Source: a virus
DNA: 31,750 nt
IMG/VR virus record: IMGVR_UViG_3300025030_000321
Coordinates: 1 to 31,750 of that record
Strand: one strand, 5' to 3'
The notes under the pieces were generated by a model, which was given only the letters and a program-made list of their open reading frames with translations, made no database searches and was not told the origin of the DNA. Below, piece by piece: positions 20,866 through 29,101 of this stretch. How positions within the stretch are numbered: position 1 is the first letter of the stretch; every line of letters starts with the position of its first letter. Made by a program: the position numbers and the translations under genes.

Positions 20866-22298
20866 TTTCGATAGTAATGTCGAGTTATAACAGGCCTAAA
20901 AAGCTGAAAAGGGCCATAGATTCTGTTATAAATCAGACTTTTACCGATTGGGAGCTTGTCATAGTGGATGATAACTCAAAAGAAGACACTCAAGCTGTTG
21001 CAGAGGCATTCAAAGACCCCAGAATACGCTACATAAAGCGCAAGAAGAACTTCGGTAATGATACAAGGCCTAAAAATGAGGGTATATTAGCCTCAAAGGG
21101 CGAATTTATATGTTTCTTAGACGATGATAACGAATATAGACCAGATCACCTTGCTATTTTACTCAAAGAGATTCAAAAAGACGATAAACTGGATGTAGTT
21201 TACGGCGATAGATGGATAATTTCAGATAAAGACAATCCTCACCCAATCAAAGACCAGCCGGGATTCATGTCAGACTTCGATCCGGCACTTCTGATGGAGA
21301 GAAACTTCATAGACTCATCAGACATCATAGTTAAACGTCAGGCTCTATTCGACATAGGAGGGTTCGATGAGAGGTACAAGAAGTATATTGATTGGAATGT
21401 ATATATCAGGTTGACCAAGTACGGCAAGAAGTTCAAGAGAGTGCCTATGTTCATAACCAACTACCATATACACGGGGACATGAAGTCCATAAGAGTCAAG
21501 ACTAAAGGCGACAGCCAGACAGCTTTCGTTCCTGAATGGGACCCTTACAACCTTGAGATTGAGCTTCCCTATTTAAACACGTCAGCCAGAACCCAGCCGA
21601 GAGTGGCGGTATTTAGTATAACTTATGATCGGCTGGGATATACAAAGAAATCCTTTAAAAGTCTGCATGATACTGCTGGATATCCTTATGATCATTTTAT
21701 TATTGATAATGGATCGACTGATGGAACTTTTGAATACTTACAGGAGAGAATGAAAAATATCCAATGGGGATATTTTAATAAAAAGAATGTAGGAATTTCT
21801 AAAGCCTCTAATCAGGCCATAGATTTAATTAAAAGCTCGATTCCTAAGTATGACATCATAATTAAATGGGATAATGACTGTTTTGGACTCACTCCAGGTT
21901 GGCTTGCTAAGATGGTTGAGATATGGAAATGTCACCACATGCTAGCCATGTCCTGTTACGTTCAGGGTTTAGTCGATAATCCCGGCGGTTCACCACGAAT
22001 GGGCTATGGAACTATAAAAGGTGAACTTATAGGCATGACCCAGCACTTAGGAGGGATATGTCACTTCGTAGACGCCCACGCTTACGACAAATTCAGGTGG
22101 GATGATAATTCATTCTTACACGGAGTACAGGATATGGAGATGTCCCAGTTCTTAAAGTTCAATGGGTATATGCTTTGCTACTTAGAAAATTACTTCGTAT
22201 CTCATGGCCCGGGTACTGACCAACAGAAAAAAGACTTTCCTTCTTACTTTGAAAGACGCAAGTTAGACAAGCAAACTCGCTATGCAGAGAACAAATAA
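20862..22298 (+). CDS. Bidomain GT2 glycosyltransferase
   Basis: 478 aa from ATG 20862 in an ATGA overlap; in-frame GTG 20808 lies inside the previous gene and is rejected. Domain 1 (1-240) has the GT-A start ISIVMSSYNRP, VDDNS at 35-39 and the metal-binding FLDDDN at 85-90. Domain 2 (from about 245) starts anew with VAVFSITYDRLGYTKKS, IIDNGSTDGT and a KWDNDC metal site. Two GT2 modules in one chain suggest a polymerising or two-step glycosyltransferase using nucleotide sugars, in the cytoplasm. No membrane helix is present. The glycan is unknown. Confidence 0.8.
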   Translation: MISIVMSSYNRPKKLKRAIDSVINQTFTDWELVIVDDNSKEDTQAVAEAFKDPRIRYIKRKKNFGNDTRPKNEGILASKGEFICFLDDDNEYRPDHLAILLKEIQKDDKLDVVYGDRWIISDKDNPHPIKDQPGFMSDFDPALLMERNFIDSSDIIVKRQALFDIGGFDERYKKYIDWNVYIRLTKYGKKFKRVPMFITNYHIHGDMKSIRVKTKGDSQTAFVPEWDPYNLEIELPYLNTSARTQPRVAVFSITYDRLGYTKKSFKSLHDTAGYPYDHFIIDNGSTDGTFEYLQERMKNIQWGYFNKKNVGISKASNQAIDLIKSSIPKYDIIIKWDNDCFGLTPGWLAKMVEIWKCHHMLAMSCYVQGLVDNPGGSPRMGYGTIKGELIGMTQHLGGICHFVDAHAYDKFRWDDNSFLHGVQDMEMSQFLKFNGYMLCYLENYFVSHGPGTDQQKKDFPSYFERRKLDKQTRYAENK

Positions 22299-22875
22299 TC
22301 CTCAGACGAATACTAGAATTTATTGGAACTATATCTATACTACTCCGGCTAAAGCTAAAGATTATTGGAGCAAGACACACCGCTTCCCCTTAGCTGTAAC
22401 TTACGTCAAAGACGGAGATAAGTTCATAGATTTAGGTTGCGGGGTGGGGATACCTGGACGGACGATAAAGAAAGAACGCAAGGGTTGTGAGATATGGGGA
22501 GTCGATATTTCAGATGAGGTAATTGAGAACAATAAGAAAGACGACCCGGATATCCATTATTTTCAGGGGTATATAGGTAATTTAGGTTTCCTTCCGATCA
22601 ATCACTTTGATGTAGTCTTTTGCGGTGAGACTATAGAGCATTTAGACACTCCTTCAGATTTATTTGAGGAAGCCTTTTCTATTCTTAAACCCGGAGGGAA
22701 ACTAATAATAACAACTCCTCTTAAAGACCATATAAATTCTCCCGAGCATATGTGGATTTATACAAAGGAAGACGTGGAGAAACTATACAGGGATGCAGGG
22801 TTTTCAAAAGTTGAGTTTAAGGACTTACCTGATACCGAGCATTTAGTAATTATTTTTGCAGTTGGTACAAAATGA
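22282..22875 (+). CDS. Class I SAM-dependent methyltransferase
   Basis: 197 aa, overlapping the GT2 gene by 17 bases. Motif I is FIDLGCGVGIPG (about residue 48-59), motif II has IWGVDIS, motif IV is DVVFCGETIEHL, and the post-motif strand is LKPGGKLIITTPL. This matches the Methyltransf_11 type, which often methylates sugars or small metabolites. The N-terminal 40 residues (IYWNYIYTTPAKAKDYW) resemble glycan-cluster methyltransferases. With its GT and deacetylase neighbours, a sugar O-methyltransferase is most likely, but the substrate cannot be proved. Confidence 0.8.
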   Translation: MQRTNNPQTNTRIYWNYIYTTPAKAKDYWSKTHRFPLAVTYVKDGDKFIDLGCGVGIPGRTIKKERKGCEIWGVDISDEVIENNKKDDPDIHYFQGYIGNLGFLPINHFDVVFCGETIEHLDTPSDLFEEAFSILKPGGKLIITTPLKDHINSPEHMWIYTKEDVEKLYRDAGFSKVEFKDLPDTEHLVIIFAVGTK

Positions 22876-23498
22876 AGACAATATCACTTGATCTGGATGA
22901 TTTCAGTATTTTGAACAACCGCATGGACTTGCTTATGCAATTAAAAGAGTCCTATCCCAAACTAAAAGTCTCACTCTTTACCATCCCCTATGACTTTGCT
23001 TATGAAACACTGCCGGAAGGACAAATACTAAGGGATAAGACCCTCGCCATGATTAAAACCCAACTGGACTGGATAGAACTCATACCTCATGGACTGGTTC
23101 ACTTTCCCAAAGAGTTCGAGAAGTGTGACTACAAGACCATGAAGCTAAAAGTATTCCCGGCCATAGAGGAAGCGTTTAAGAAGGACTGCCTGCCTTACGT
23201 TAAAGGTTTCAAAGCTCCTTACTGGTTGTGGAATGAGGAAGTAGTCAGAGCTTTAGACGAGGAGGGCTGGTGGGGAGCGATAGATAAAGGCGCACAACTT
23301 AAGACTAAGAAATACTTTGAATACACTCATGGAATAGATGAGATTTTTTGGGAGAGTACATTCGACACTCTTAAATTACACGGACATATAACCAACGATA
23401 ACAATAACGCTATTGCCAAATGTTTTACTAATTTATTCAAAATGCCTACAGATGCGGAGTTTCGCTTCGCTTCTGAACTTTTAAATGAGACCAATTAG
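22872..23498 (+). CDS. CE4-like polysaccharide deacetylase, paralog 1
   Basis: 208 aa, ATGA-coupled. CE4/NodB-like motifs are visible: LDLDDFS (Asp9-Asp10, motif 1), IPHGLVH with His73 and His77 (motif 2), a KAPYWLW strand as motif 3, GWWGAID, and LHGH at 169-172 (motif 5). These enzymes use a metal to remove N- or O-acetyl groups from glycans. No signal peptide is present, so it would act on a cytoplasmic intermediate. It is shorter than usual and somewhat divergent. It has a second copy at 28462. Confidence 0.65.
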   Translation: MKTISLDLDDFSILNNRMDLLMQLKESYPKLKVSLFTIPYDFAYETLPEGQILRDKTLAMIKTQLDWIELIPHGLVHFPKEFEKCDYKTMKLKVFPAIEEAFKKDCLPYVKGFKAPYWLWNEEVVRALDEEGWWGAIDKGAQLKTKKYFEYTHGIDEIFWESTFDTLKLHGHITNDNNNAIAKCFTNLFKMPTDAEFRFASELLNETN

Positions 23499-24543
23499 AA
23501 TATGCGCCTACGGAAATCCGTCCGGAAGTAAATTCTGGCGTCTCATTGATCCTTTAAAGTATCTTCGCAAGAAAGGCTTTGATGCGTATGTATCAGATAA
23601 CGGAATAAACGAGTTAGAAGCTGACTGGGCTGATATTATAATCGTCCAAAGCTGTACCGATAAGAAAGGATTAGCTCTTTTATACCAATTCCAGCAGGAG
23701 AAGGAAAAAAAGATCGTAGTTGAGGTTGATGATTTTCTGGAATTGAACGAGGACTCGCCTTTCAAACATGCACATAATGTCTTTGAGGCACAGTTTGTCA
23801 TCTCACGCACAATGCAGGTAGCTGATGCGGTAACAACGACTACCGACTTTTTAGCTTTACAACTGGCAAGGTACAACAAAAATGTAAAGGTGCTTCCTAA
23901 CTATATAGATGAGGACAGATGGAATCTTCCTAACCTTCCAAATACGACCGATAGAATTAGAATAGGCTGGGCGGGATCAATAACCCATGTAGAAGACGTA
24001 AGGATGATTGAGCGGCCTATACGTCTTATTTGTAAAGAGTTTCCCCAAGTCCAGTTAATTATCGTAGGTGATCCCAGAGTTGCGGAGATATTCAAAGGAC
24101 TTCCGGTAGACAACCAGCTAGGCGTTCCCTTTGAGGCTTGGCCTTCCAAGTTACGTTCTTTAAGGTTAGATATAGGTTTGGCTCCGCTTCGTAAAACTCT
24201 ATTCAACCAATGCAAATCTAATATTAAATGGATTGAGTATTCAATAGCAGGAATCCCCGGAGTTTATTCTCCTACGATTTACAACGATATTGGGACAAAG
24301 CATTTTGACGGCATTTACGGGATGATAGCGGAGAATCAGGAGCAGTGGTACAGGTGTATCAAGAATTACATAATATCCCCGGAGTTAAGAGAAGATATAG
24401 CAGGAAGGGCTTTATCTTGTGTAACTACAGGCTACACTCTCAAAACAGGGATCAAGAAGTGGGTAAAGTTTTATAGGCAGTTGATTTCAAAGGAAAATAG
24501 TGATATAAAAAGTGAGTTACCGGCGCAAGCCGCAAACACCTGA
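23485..24543 (+). CDS. GT-B fold glycosyltransferase (GT4-like)
   Basis: 352 aa; ATG overlaps the deacetylase end by 14 bases. The N-terminal Rossmann half includes CAYGNPSGSKFWRLIDPLKY and ends with VKVLPNYIDEDRW, a hallmark of GT4 linkers. The C-terminal half begins IRIGWAGSITHVEDV and has QLIIVGDP, the typical donor-site LRLDIGLAPLRKTLFNQ, and SNIKWIEYSIAGIPGV. It probably transfers a sugar from a nucleotide donor to a lipid or glycan acceptor in the cytoplasm. There is no membrane helix. Confidence 0.8.
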   Translation: MRPIRICAYGNPSGSKFWRLIDPLKYLRKKGFDAYVSDNGINELEADWADIIIVQSCTDKKGLALLYQFQQEKEKKIVVEVDDFLELNEDSPFKHAHNVFEAQFVISRTMQVADAVTTTTDFLALQLARYNKNVKVLPNYIDEDRWNLPNLPNTTDRIRIGWAGSITHVEDVRMIERPIRLICKEFPQVQLIIVGDPRVAEIFKGLPVDNQLGVPFEAWPSKLRSLRLDIGLAPLRKTLFNQCKSNIKWIEYSIAGIPGVYSPTIYNDIGTKHFDGIYGMIAENQEQWYRCIKNYIISPELREDIAGRALSCVTTGYTLKTGIKKWVKFYRQLISKENSDIKSELPAQAANT

Positions 24544-24557
24544 AAGGGTGTTTTTTT
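24481..24557 (+). promoter_or_regulatory. Promoter and double-hairpin leader without SD
   Basis: TTGATT 24481-24486, 17-bp spacer, TATAAA 24504-24509, extended by TG (24501-24502). The leader contains CGGC-GCAA-GCCG (24521-24532) then AACACC 24535-24540 / GGTGTT 24547-24552, T at 24551-24557 and ATG 24558. The layout repeats that of 20479-20544. Confidence 0.6.
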
Positions 24558-25079
24558 ATGGAAGATAACGTAACATTTAGAGAAGCCCCGGTTCCTACTA
24601 TAGAGCAACCAAAGGTTGATATTCCCGAACCTGTAAAAGACAACACTGCTACAGAAACAGGGGAAAGCGACAGGGAACCTATAGAACTTCGGGACACCAA
24701 CGGCAGAAGCGTGGTACTGGACGCTCTTGGTATATCAGAGAACACAAACTCCCTCCCCGCAGAGGATAAGGCCAACTTAAATGAAGTCAAAGACTATGTT
24801 TTAAGTATAGTCAAAGCCAAAGGTCTTTCACCAACAGTATCAGCTTTCACTAAAACACTTAATAGTTTAAAGGGTGAGATGGGGCTTAATGAGGAGTCGG
24901 AACCTTCAATCGTACTTGATAGGATAGCCGGAGTAGTCAAGGCATGGCGCAACCTCTCTTTTATCAAAGACCCAGCCGAAAAGAAAAAGATATTTTATAA
25001 GTTAGCACGCCTTAATTCTTCAATAGAGATGAACAAGGAAGTATTCAAGTTGATGGAGGATCACCAGATATGGCAGTAG
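24558..25079 (+). CDS. Hypothetical virion-associated protein (173 aa)
   Basis: ATG immediately follows the hairpin/T run. Residues 1-45 are Pro/Glu/Thr-rich and probably disordered; the rest is a compact helical domain (VVLDALGISENTNSLP, then VKDYVLSIVKAKGLSPTVSA and VLDRIAGVVKAWRNLSF). I do not know the family. It has its own promoter and a YD-like protein next to it, unlike the glycan enzymes around it, so it may be a head or tail structural component. It overlaps the next gene by 10 bases. Confidence 0.6.
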   Translation: MEDNVTFREAPVPTIEQPKVDIPEPVKDNTATETGESDREPIELRDTNGRSVVLDALGISENTNSLPAEDKANLNEVKDYVLSIVKAKGLSPTVSAFTKTLNSLKGEMGLNEESEPSIVLDRIAGVVKAWRNLSFIKDPAEKKKIFYKLARLNSSIEMNKEVFKLMEDHQIWQ

Positions 25080-25366
25080 CAAATCCAACTCACAGAAAAC
25101 TGACAAAAACACTCCAGTACATGGAGAATATGAGCTTTGATCCCGACCATGAGGTTCTAACCCGTATTCCTCTGACATTGAACCCGGTATCAGGAGCTTT
25201 AGAGCGTCCTACCGCTATTCAGGGTAACCAGTCAATGGCTTTGACTTATGACGGGAGTGGTAATTTAACCCAACTGGATAAGACGATAGGAGCTGTAACT
25301 TACAGGAAAACCTTTACATGGGATACGGGTAGATTAACTGCAATCTCAACTTGGTCTCAAGTATGA
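25070..25366 (+). CDS. Small protein with YD/RHS-like repeat
   Basis: 98 aa. The C-terminal half has YDGSGNLTQLDKTIGAV and FTWDTGRLTAIS, a pattern like one RHS/YD repeat and also like short phage virion proteins. The N-terminal half (LTKTLQYMENMSFDPDHEV) has no recognised domain. Its partner gene upstream is likely structural. A tail or baseplate accessory role is possible. It ends in an ATGA overlap with the UDP-sugar dehydrogenase gene. Confidence 0.55.
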   Translation: MAVANPTHRKLTKTLQYMENMSFDPDHEVLTRIPLTLNPVSGALERPTAIQGNQSMALTYDGSGNLTQLDKTIGAVTYRKTFTWDTGRLTAISTWSQV

Positions 25367-26124
25367 AAGTTGCTGTAATTGGTACAGGATGGGTGGGTAA
25401 AGCCATGCATCAGCTTTTTCCTGATGCCTACCTCTACTCATCGAGTACAGGCTACAAAGAGGATGTCAATAAATGTGATGTAGCTTTTGTTTGTGTACCG
25501 ACTCCCAGCATAGATGAGGGAAAACTTGATATCTCTATTGTTGAAGATGTAGTTTCCTGGTGTGAGTGTTCTCTTATTGTTATCCGCTCAACAGTCAATC
25601 CCAGTACAACAGACTATCTTAAAAAGAAATACAAGAAAAGAATAGTACATCAGCCGGAATATTTGGGTGAGACTCCCCAACATCCCATGCTTGATCCCAA
25701 GACTAGGCCATTCTTAATTATTGGCGGTGATCCTGACGACAGGAGACAGCTTATTGAGTTGTACCAGACAGTTTACAACGCCAACATTACGATCAGACAG
25801 GTCACGGCATATGAGTCAGAACTAATCAAACTGACTGAAAATAGAGCTATTGCGTTCAAAGTAGCTCAATGTCAGGAACTCTACGATGCCTGTAAAACGG
25901 CTGGAATTGACTATTACACTATTAGAGATGCCGTGTACGGAGATGACCCCCGGTTCAACCTTTGGTGGACTTTCGTGTTTGAAAGTAATCGAGGTTTTAA
26001 TTCTAAATGCTTACCAAAGGATGTTTATGCTTGGGCAGCTTGGTCAGAATCAGTTGGATATAATCCTAAGATTACAAAAGCTATTCTATCAAAAAATCAG
26101 GAGTGGATTAATGAAAAAGATTAA
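25363..26124 (+). CDS. Shortened UDP-glucose/GDP-mannose dehydrogenase-like enzyme
   Basis: 253 aa from ATG 25363 (ATGA overlap; TTG 25351 rejected). The NAD-binding domain has VIGTGWVGKAM at 5-15 and FVCVPTP. The region VIRSTVNPST and HQPEYLGE is typical of the family. Middle-domain helices include Lys156 in ELIKLTEN, and the catalytic Cys216 in GFNSKCLPKD. These are the active-site residues of nucleotide-sugar 6-dehydrogenases, which oxidise UDP-glucose to UDP-glucuronate. It stops just after the Cys region and lacks the usual C-terminal UDP-binding domain of about 150 residues. It could work with a changed sugar-nucleotide or be inactive. Confidence 0.7.
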   Translation: MKVAVIGTGWVGKAMHQLFPDAYLYSSSTGYKEDVNKCDVAFVCVPTPSIDEGKLDISIVEDVVSWCECSLIVIRSTVNPSTTDYLKKKYKKRIVHQPEYLGETPQHPMLDPKTRPFLIIGGDPDDRRQLIELYQTVYNANITIRQVTAYESELIKLTENRAIAFKVAQCQELYDACKTAGIDYYTIRDAVYGDDPRFNLWWTFVFESNRGFNSKCLPKDVYAWAAWSESVGYNPKITKAILSKNQEWINEKD

Positions 26125-26557
26125 ATTAACACAAGGAAAGTTTGCTTTGGTAGATGATGGAGATTATCAATGGTTGAATCAATGGAAGTGGCATTATTCG
26201 GGTGGTAGAGCAGTAAGAATAATCTGGATAGGTAAAGGTCATAAGAATAGAAAAGCTAATACGATATTAATGCATCGTTTAATAAATAAAACACCACATA
26301 ATTTTGATACAGATCATATAGACAGAAATCCTCTAAACAATCAGAAAAATAATTTAAGAACTTTAACGCATAGTCAAAATCTACATAATAGGCCAAAACA
26401 AAAAAACAATAGATCTGGATTCAAGGATATTTTTTTTGATAAACAAACTGGTAAATGGAGAGTGCAGATATGTATTAATGGTAAGAAAATTTCTTTTGGT
26501 AGATTTACTGATATTAAATTGGCAGTTATTCAAAGAAATAAAAAATGGTTAAGTTAA
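26111..26557 (+). CDS. HNH endonuclease with AP2-type DNA-binding domain
   Basis: 148 aa from ATG 26111, chosen because it precedes the family N-terminus (MKKIKLTQGKFALVDDGDY). HNH core: MHRLI then TDHIDRNPLNNQKNNLR (Asp68, His69, Asn81). The C-terminal AP2-like domain spans about 100-140 (SGFKDIFFDKQTGKWRVQI, then SFGRFT). Such enzymes are free-standing homing endonucleases. The AT-rich base use differs from neighbours. It overlaps the dehydrogenase stop by 14 bases and the next GT start by 13, so insertion did not obviously break either gene. Confidence 0.8.
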   Translation: MKKIKLTQGKFALVDDGDYQWLNQWKWHYSGGRAVRIIWIGKGHKNRKANTILMHRLINKTPHNFDTDHIDRNPLNNQKNNLRTLTHSQNLHNRPKQKNNRSGFKDIFFDKQTGKWRVQICINGKKISFGRFTDIKLAVIQRNKKWLS

Positions 26558-27339
26558 GTTGTATTCTCCCTTCTTACAAAGACCCTCTTTTAATAAAGAC
26601 AATAGATAACCTTCTACTTAACTCCGAGTTAGGAGATCAGCTAGAAATAATAGCTGTATTTGATGGGTACTGGCCCACATTCGAGTTAAGGGGCGATCCA
26701 AGAGTTGAATACATACACTTGGGAAAGAATGCAGGGATGAGGGGGGCGATCAATGCAGGAGTAAACGCTTCTCAAGGTGAGTTTATCTTGCGGACCGATG
26801 AGCATTGTATGTTCGGTAAGGGTTATGACCGGATTCTTACTTCTACCTGTCGTCCTGACTGGATTGTCACCGCTACAAGATACTTTCTGGACCCTGTTAA
26901 GTGGGAAAGAATGGATATCCCCCCGGTCAATTACGAAAAATTAGTCATTCAAGAGGGAAAGAAGTTTGCCGGAGTCAGGTGGAAGGAGAGAGACGAATCA
27001 AACAAACACAAGATAATAGACCAAACTATGGCTATGCAAGGCTCTATGTGGGTTATGAGTCGTAAGTGGTGGGATGAAGTTATAGGTGAGTTACAAACTG
27101 AAGGTTACGGCCCTTCCTATCAGGACAGCCACGAGATGATATTCAAGACCTGGAAAGCAGGAGGAAAGATGGTATTAAATAAGAATACATGGTTTGCGCA
27201 TAAGCATAGGTCATTCCCCAGAACCCATCAGGAAGGCTCACCTGAGAACCCCTCTAAACGTGAAGATAGTTGGGCTTATGCCTTGAAAGTGTGGAGGGAT
27301 TACTACGAAAAGGAAGTGAGGCCTAAGTGGGGAATATGA
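26545..27339 (+). CDS. GT2 glycosyltransferase
   Basis: 264 aa, starting 13 bases inside the HNH gene. GT-A motifs: LSCILPSYKDPLLI at the N-terminus, IAVFDGYW, then GKNAGMRGAINAGV and the metal-binding RTDEH in GEFILRTDEHCMF. Later, WFAHKHRSFP resembles the acceptor-side motif in GalNAc-transferase-like GT2 enzymes. It likely adds a sugar to a glycan or to a protein in the cytoplasm. Its stop overlaps the next start by ATGA. Confidence 0.75.
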   Translation: MVKLSCILPSYKDPLLIKTIDNLLLNSELGDQLEIIAVFDGYWPTFELRGDPRVEYIHLGKNAGMRGAINAGVNASQGEFILRTDEHCMFGKGYDRILTSTCRPDWIVTATRYFLDPVKWERMDIPPVNYEKLVIQEGKKFAGVRWKERDESNKHKIIDQTMAMQGSMWVMSRKWWDEVIGELQTEGYGPSYQDSHEMIFKTWKAGGKMVLNKNTWFAHKHRSFPRTHQEGSPENPSKREDSWAYALKVWRDYYEKEVRPKWGI

Positions 27340-27806
27340 TTTTACACGTTGGTTGTGCCAATCGTTACTATGAAGGGTTTGTAAACTCCGACAAGGTTGA
27401 AGTCTGGAAGGGAAAGAAAAGGAAACTGGATTTAGTCATGGATTTAGGCAAGTCCTGGCCTTATAAAGATGAAAGTGTGGATGGGATAGTAGGGATGCAC
27501 GTATTCCAGCAACTCACATGGAGGGAGCTAATCGTAGCTTTCAGCGAGGCTAAAAGGGTGCTTAAAAAGGGCGGAGTGTTAAGAATGGGTTGTCCTATGA
27601 TCGAGATAGATAAGCCTCTGGAATATTTATTGGGATGGAGAAATATCAATTTGTTCAGTTTAGACCTTCTTAAACAGGTTTTGGTTGACCGGATAGGTTT
27701 CAGACGGTTCAGGGAGAGGGGATATAAAAGATCATGGTTGCCTATTCTTACTATCGCAGATAACCGTCAGCATAGAGGAACATTATATATGGATGTAGTC
27801 AAATGA
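27336..27806 (+). CDS. Methyltransferase-like protein (short class I)
   Basis: 156 aa from ATG 27336 in an ATGA overlap; GTG 27327 rejected. The start LHVGCANRYYEGFVNSD, then DLGKSWPYKDESVDGIVG and LKKGGVLRMGCP, follows class I SAM-methyltransferase order, but motif I (HVGCA) lacks the usual second Gly. The family includes many small predicted SAM-binding proteins in glycan clusters. Activity is uncertain. It is coupled to both neighbours, so it likely shares the same pathway. Confidence 0.65.
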   Translation: MILHVGCANRYYEGFVNSDKVEVWKGKKRKLDLVMDLGKSWPYKDESVDGIVGMHVFQQLTWRELIVAFSEAKRVLKKGGVLRMGCPMIEIDKPLEYLLGWRNINLFSLDLLKQVLVDRIGFRRFRERGYKRSWLPILTIADNRQHRGTLYMDVVK

Positions 27807-28465
27807 CCGATATTACGATTATCTTTCTTACGGTCAACAGAGTCCCTGAGAAATGGGCCGAGTATCAAAAGGAAGTCCTACTTGAAGCTATTGGGGATAC
27901 TCCGGTCATTACCATCTCTAAAATACCTTTAGACTGGGGGACTAACCTGATTCAAGAAGAAGAACCCAGTATGCAGAATATCTACAGACAGATATTAAGG
28001 GGAGCTAAACTCGCCACTACTCCATATATAGCAATCGCTGAGGACGACTGCTTATACCAGAGGGAACACTTCGAGTTTAGGCCTCCTCTTGATACCTATG
28101 CCTACGATTACCACAGGTGGGGGCTTATGACTTGGCCCGTATCCGACAGACAGTCGTTTTATTATAACGACAGGTTTTCCAACTCAACTCTAATTGCTCC
28201 TAGAGAACTTGCTATTTCATCATTAGAAGAAAGATTCCTTAAGTATCCTGACAACAGAATAGGAGAATTAGGAAGGGAGATCGGTACGATACTCGATAGG
28301 AAGAATGTTATCCGTTATTGTCCACAGTCTTCCAACGTATTTTTAAGCCATGTAAATGCCATAGACCCTTACGAACAGAAGATGAAAAAAAGGAGGGGAT
28401 TTGTCCGGGCTTACGAGATACCCCACTGGGGAAGGCCGGAGGACATTCTTAAACATTTCATATGA
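27803..28465 (+). CDS. GT-like protein, paralog A
   Basis: 220 aa, ATGA-coupled both ends. It starts DITIIFLTVNRVPEKW, and the central IAEDDCLYQREHF looks like a GT-A metal site (AE-x-D-x-LY). The same signature is present in two other genes of the cluster (29959 and 31228), making a paralogous group. The C-terminal EIPHWGRPEDIL also recurs in paralog B as KLPYWGDVRELR. Likely a glycosyltransferase of a minor group; no donor or acceptor can be named. Confidence 0.6.
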   Translation: MTDITIIFLTVNRVPEKWAEYQKEVLLEAIGDTPVITISKIPLDWGTNLIQEEEPSMQNIYRQILRGAKLATTPYIAIAEDDCLYQREHFEFRPPLDTYAYDYHRWGLMTWPVSDRQSFYYNDRFSNSTLIAPRELAISSLEERFLKYPDNRIGELGREIGTILDRKNVIRYCPQSSNVFLSHVNAIDPYEQKMKKRRGFVRAYEIPHWGRPEDILKHFI

Positions 28466-29073
28466 GAGTAACACTTGATCTTCACGACTTTTCGGTGGTC
28501 AACAATAGATTACTCTGGCTGTTGGGACTAAAACAGCACTTCACTAATTTCAAAGTATCATTATTTACTGTTCCTTTCGACAAGAAAGAAGATTGGGGAC
28601 CATCACTTATTGGGGATGACTTTTTGATTGAAATTAAAAAAAACCTTGATTGGATTCAGTTAATACCTCATGGCTTATACCATAACGGATCAGAGATGAG
28701 TAATTGTGACTACCCGACTTTCAAAGAGAAGATCATGCCTGAAATTACAGACGCTTTTGATTCCAAAGGGCTTCCCTATGTTAAGGGATTCTGCGCTCCA
28801 CATTGGAGATGGACAGATGGAGTAGTGAAGGCTCTTGACGAAGCTGGGTGGTGGGGGGCTGTAGATCGGGACAAGCAAATGCCCTATACAAAAAGGTACT
28901 ACAGATACAACTTCCTCTTAAACGAACCGTTCTGGGAGTCTAAAGAGGATTTAAAACTTCACGGTCACATCTATGGGACTAAGAACGACATAGGGAGATG
29001 CTTTGACAACTTATTAAAATTACCTAAAGATACAGAGTGGGTGTTTGCATCAGACTGCCTTGAAAGCCTTTAA
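28462..29073 (+). CDS. CE4-like polysaccharide deacetylase, paralog 2
   Basis: 203 aa, ATGA-coupled to paralog A. It shares the whole plan of the deacetylase at 22872: LIPHGLYH (His70, His74), VKGFCAPHWRW, DEAGWWGAVD and LKLHGHI. Motif 1 is LDLHDFS: the Asp that usually acts as base is His8 here, while metal-ligand Asp9 remains. Deacetylation is likely but may be altered. No signal peptide. The repeat of GT2, methyltransferase and deacetylase order suggests a duplicated block. Confidence 0.65.
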   Translation: MRVTLDLHDFSVVNNRLLWLLGLKQHFTNFKVSLFTVPFDKKEDWGPSLIGDDFLIEIKKNLDWIQLIPHGLYHNGSEMSNCDYPTFKEKIMPEITDAFDSKGLPYVKGFCAPHWRWTDGVVKALDEAGWWGAVDRDKQMPYTKRYYRYNFLLNEPFWESKEDLKLHGHIYGTKNDIGRCFDNLLKLPKDTEWVFASDCLESL

Positions 29074-29101
29074 TATTTACCAGCATCTAGAAGGGACGGA
29101 A

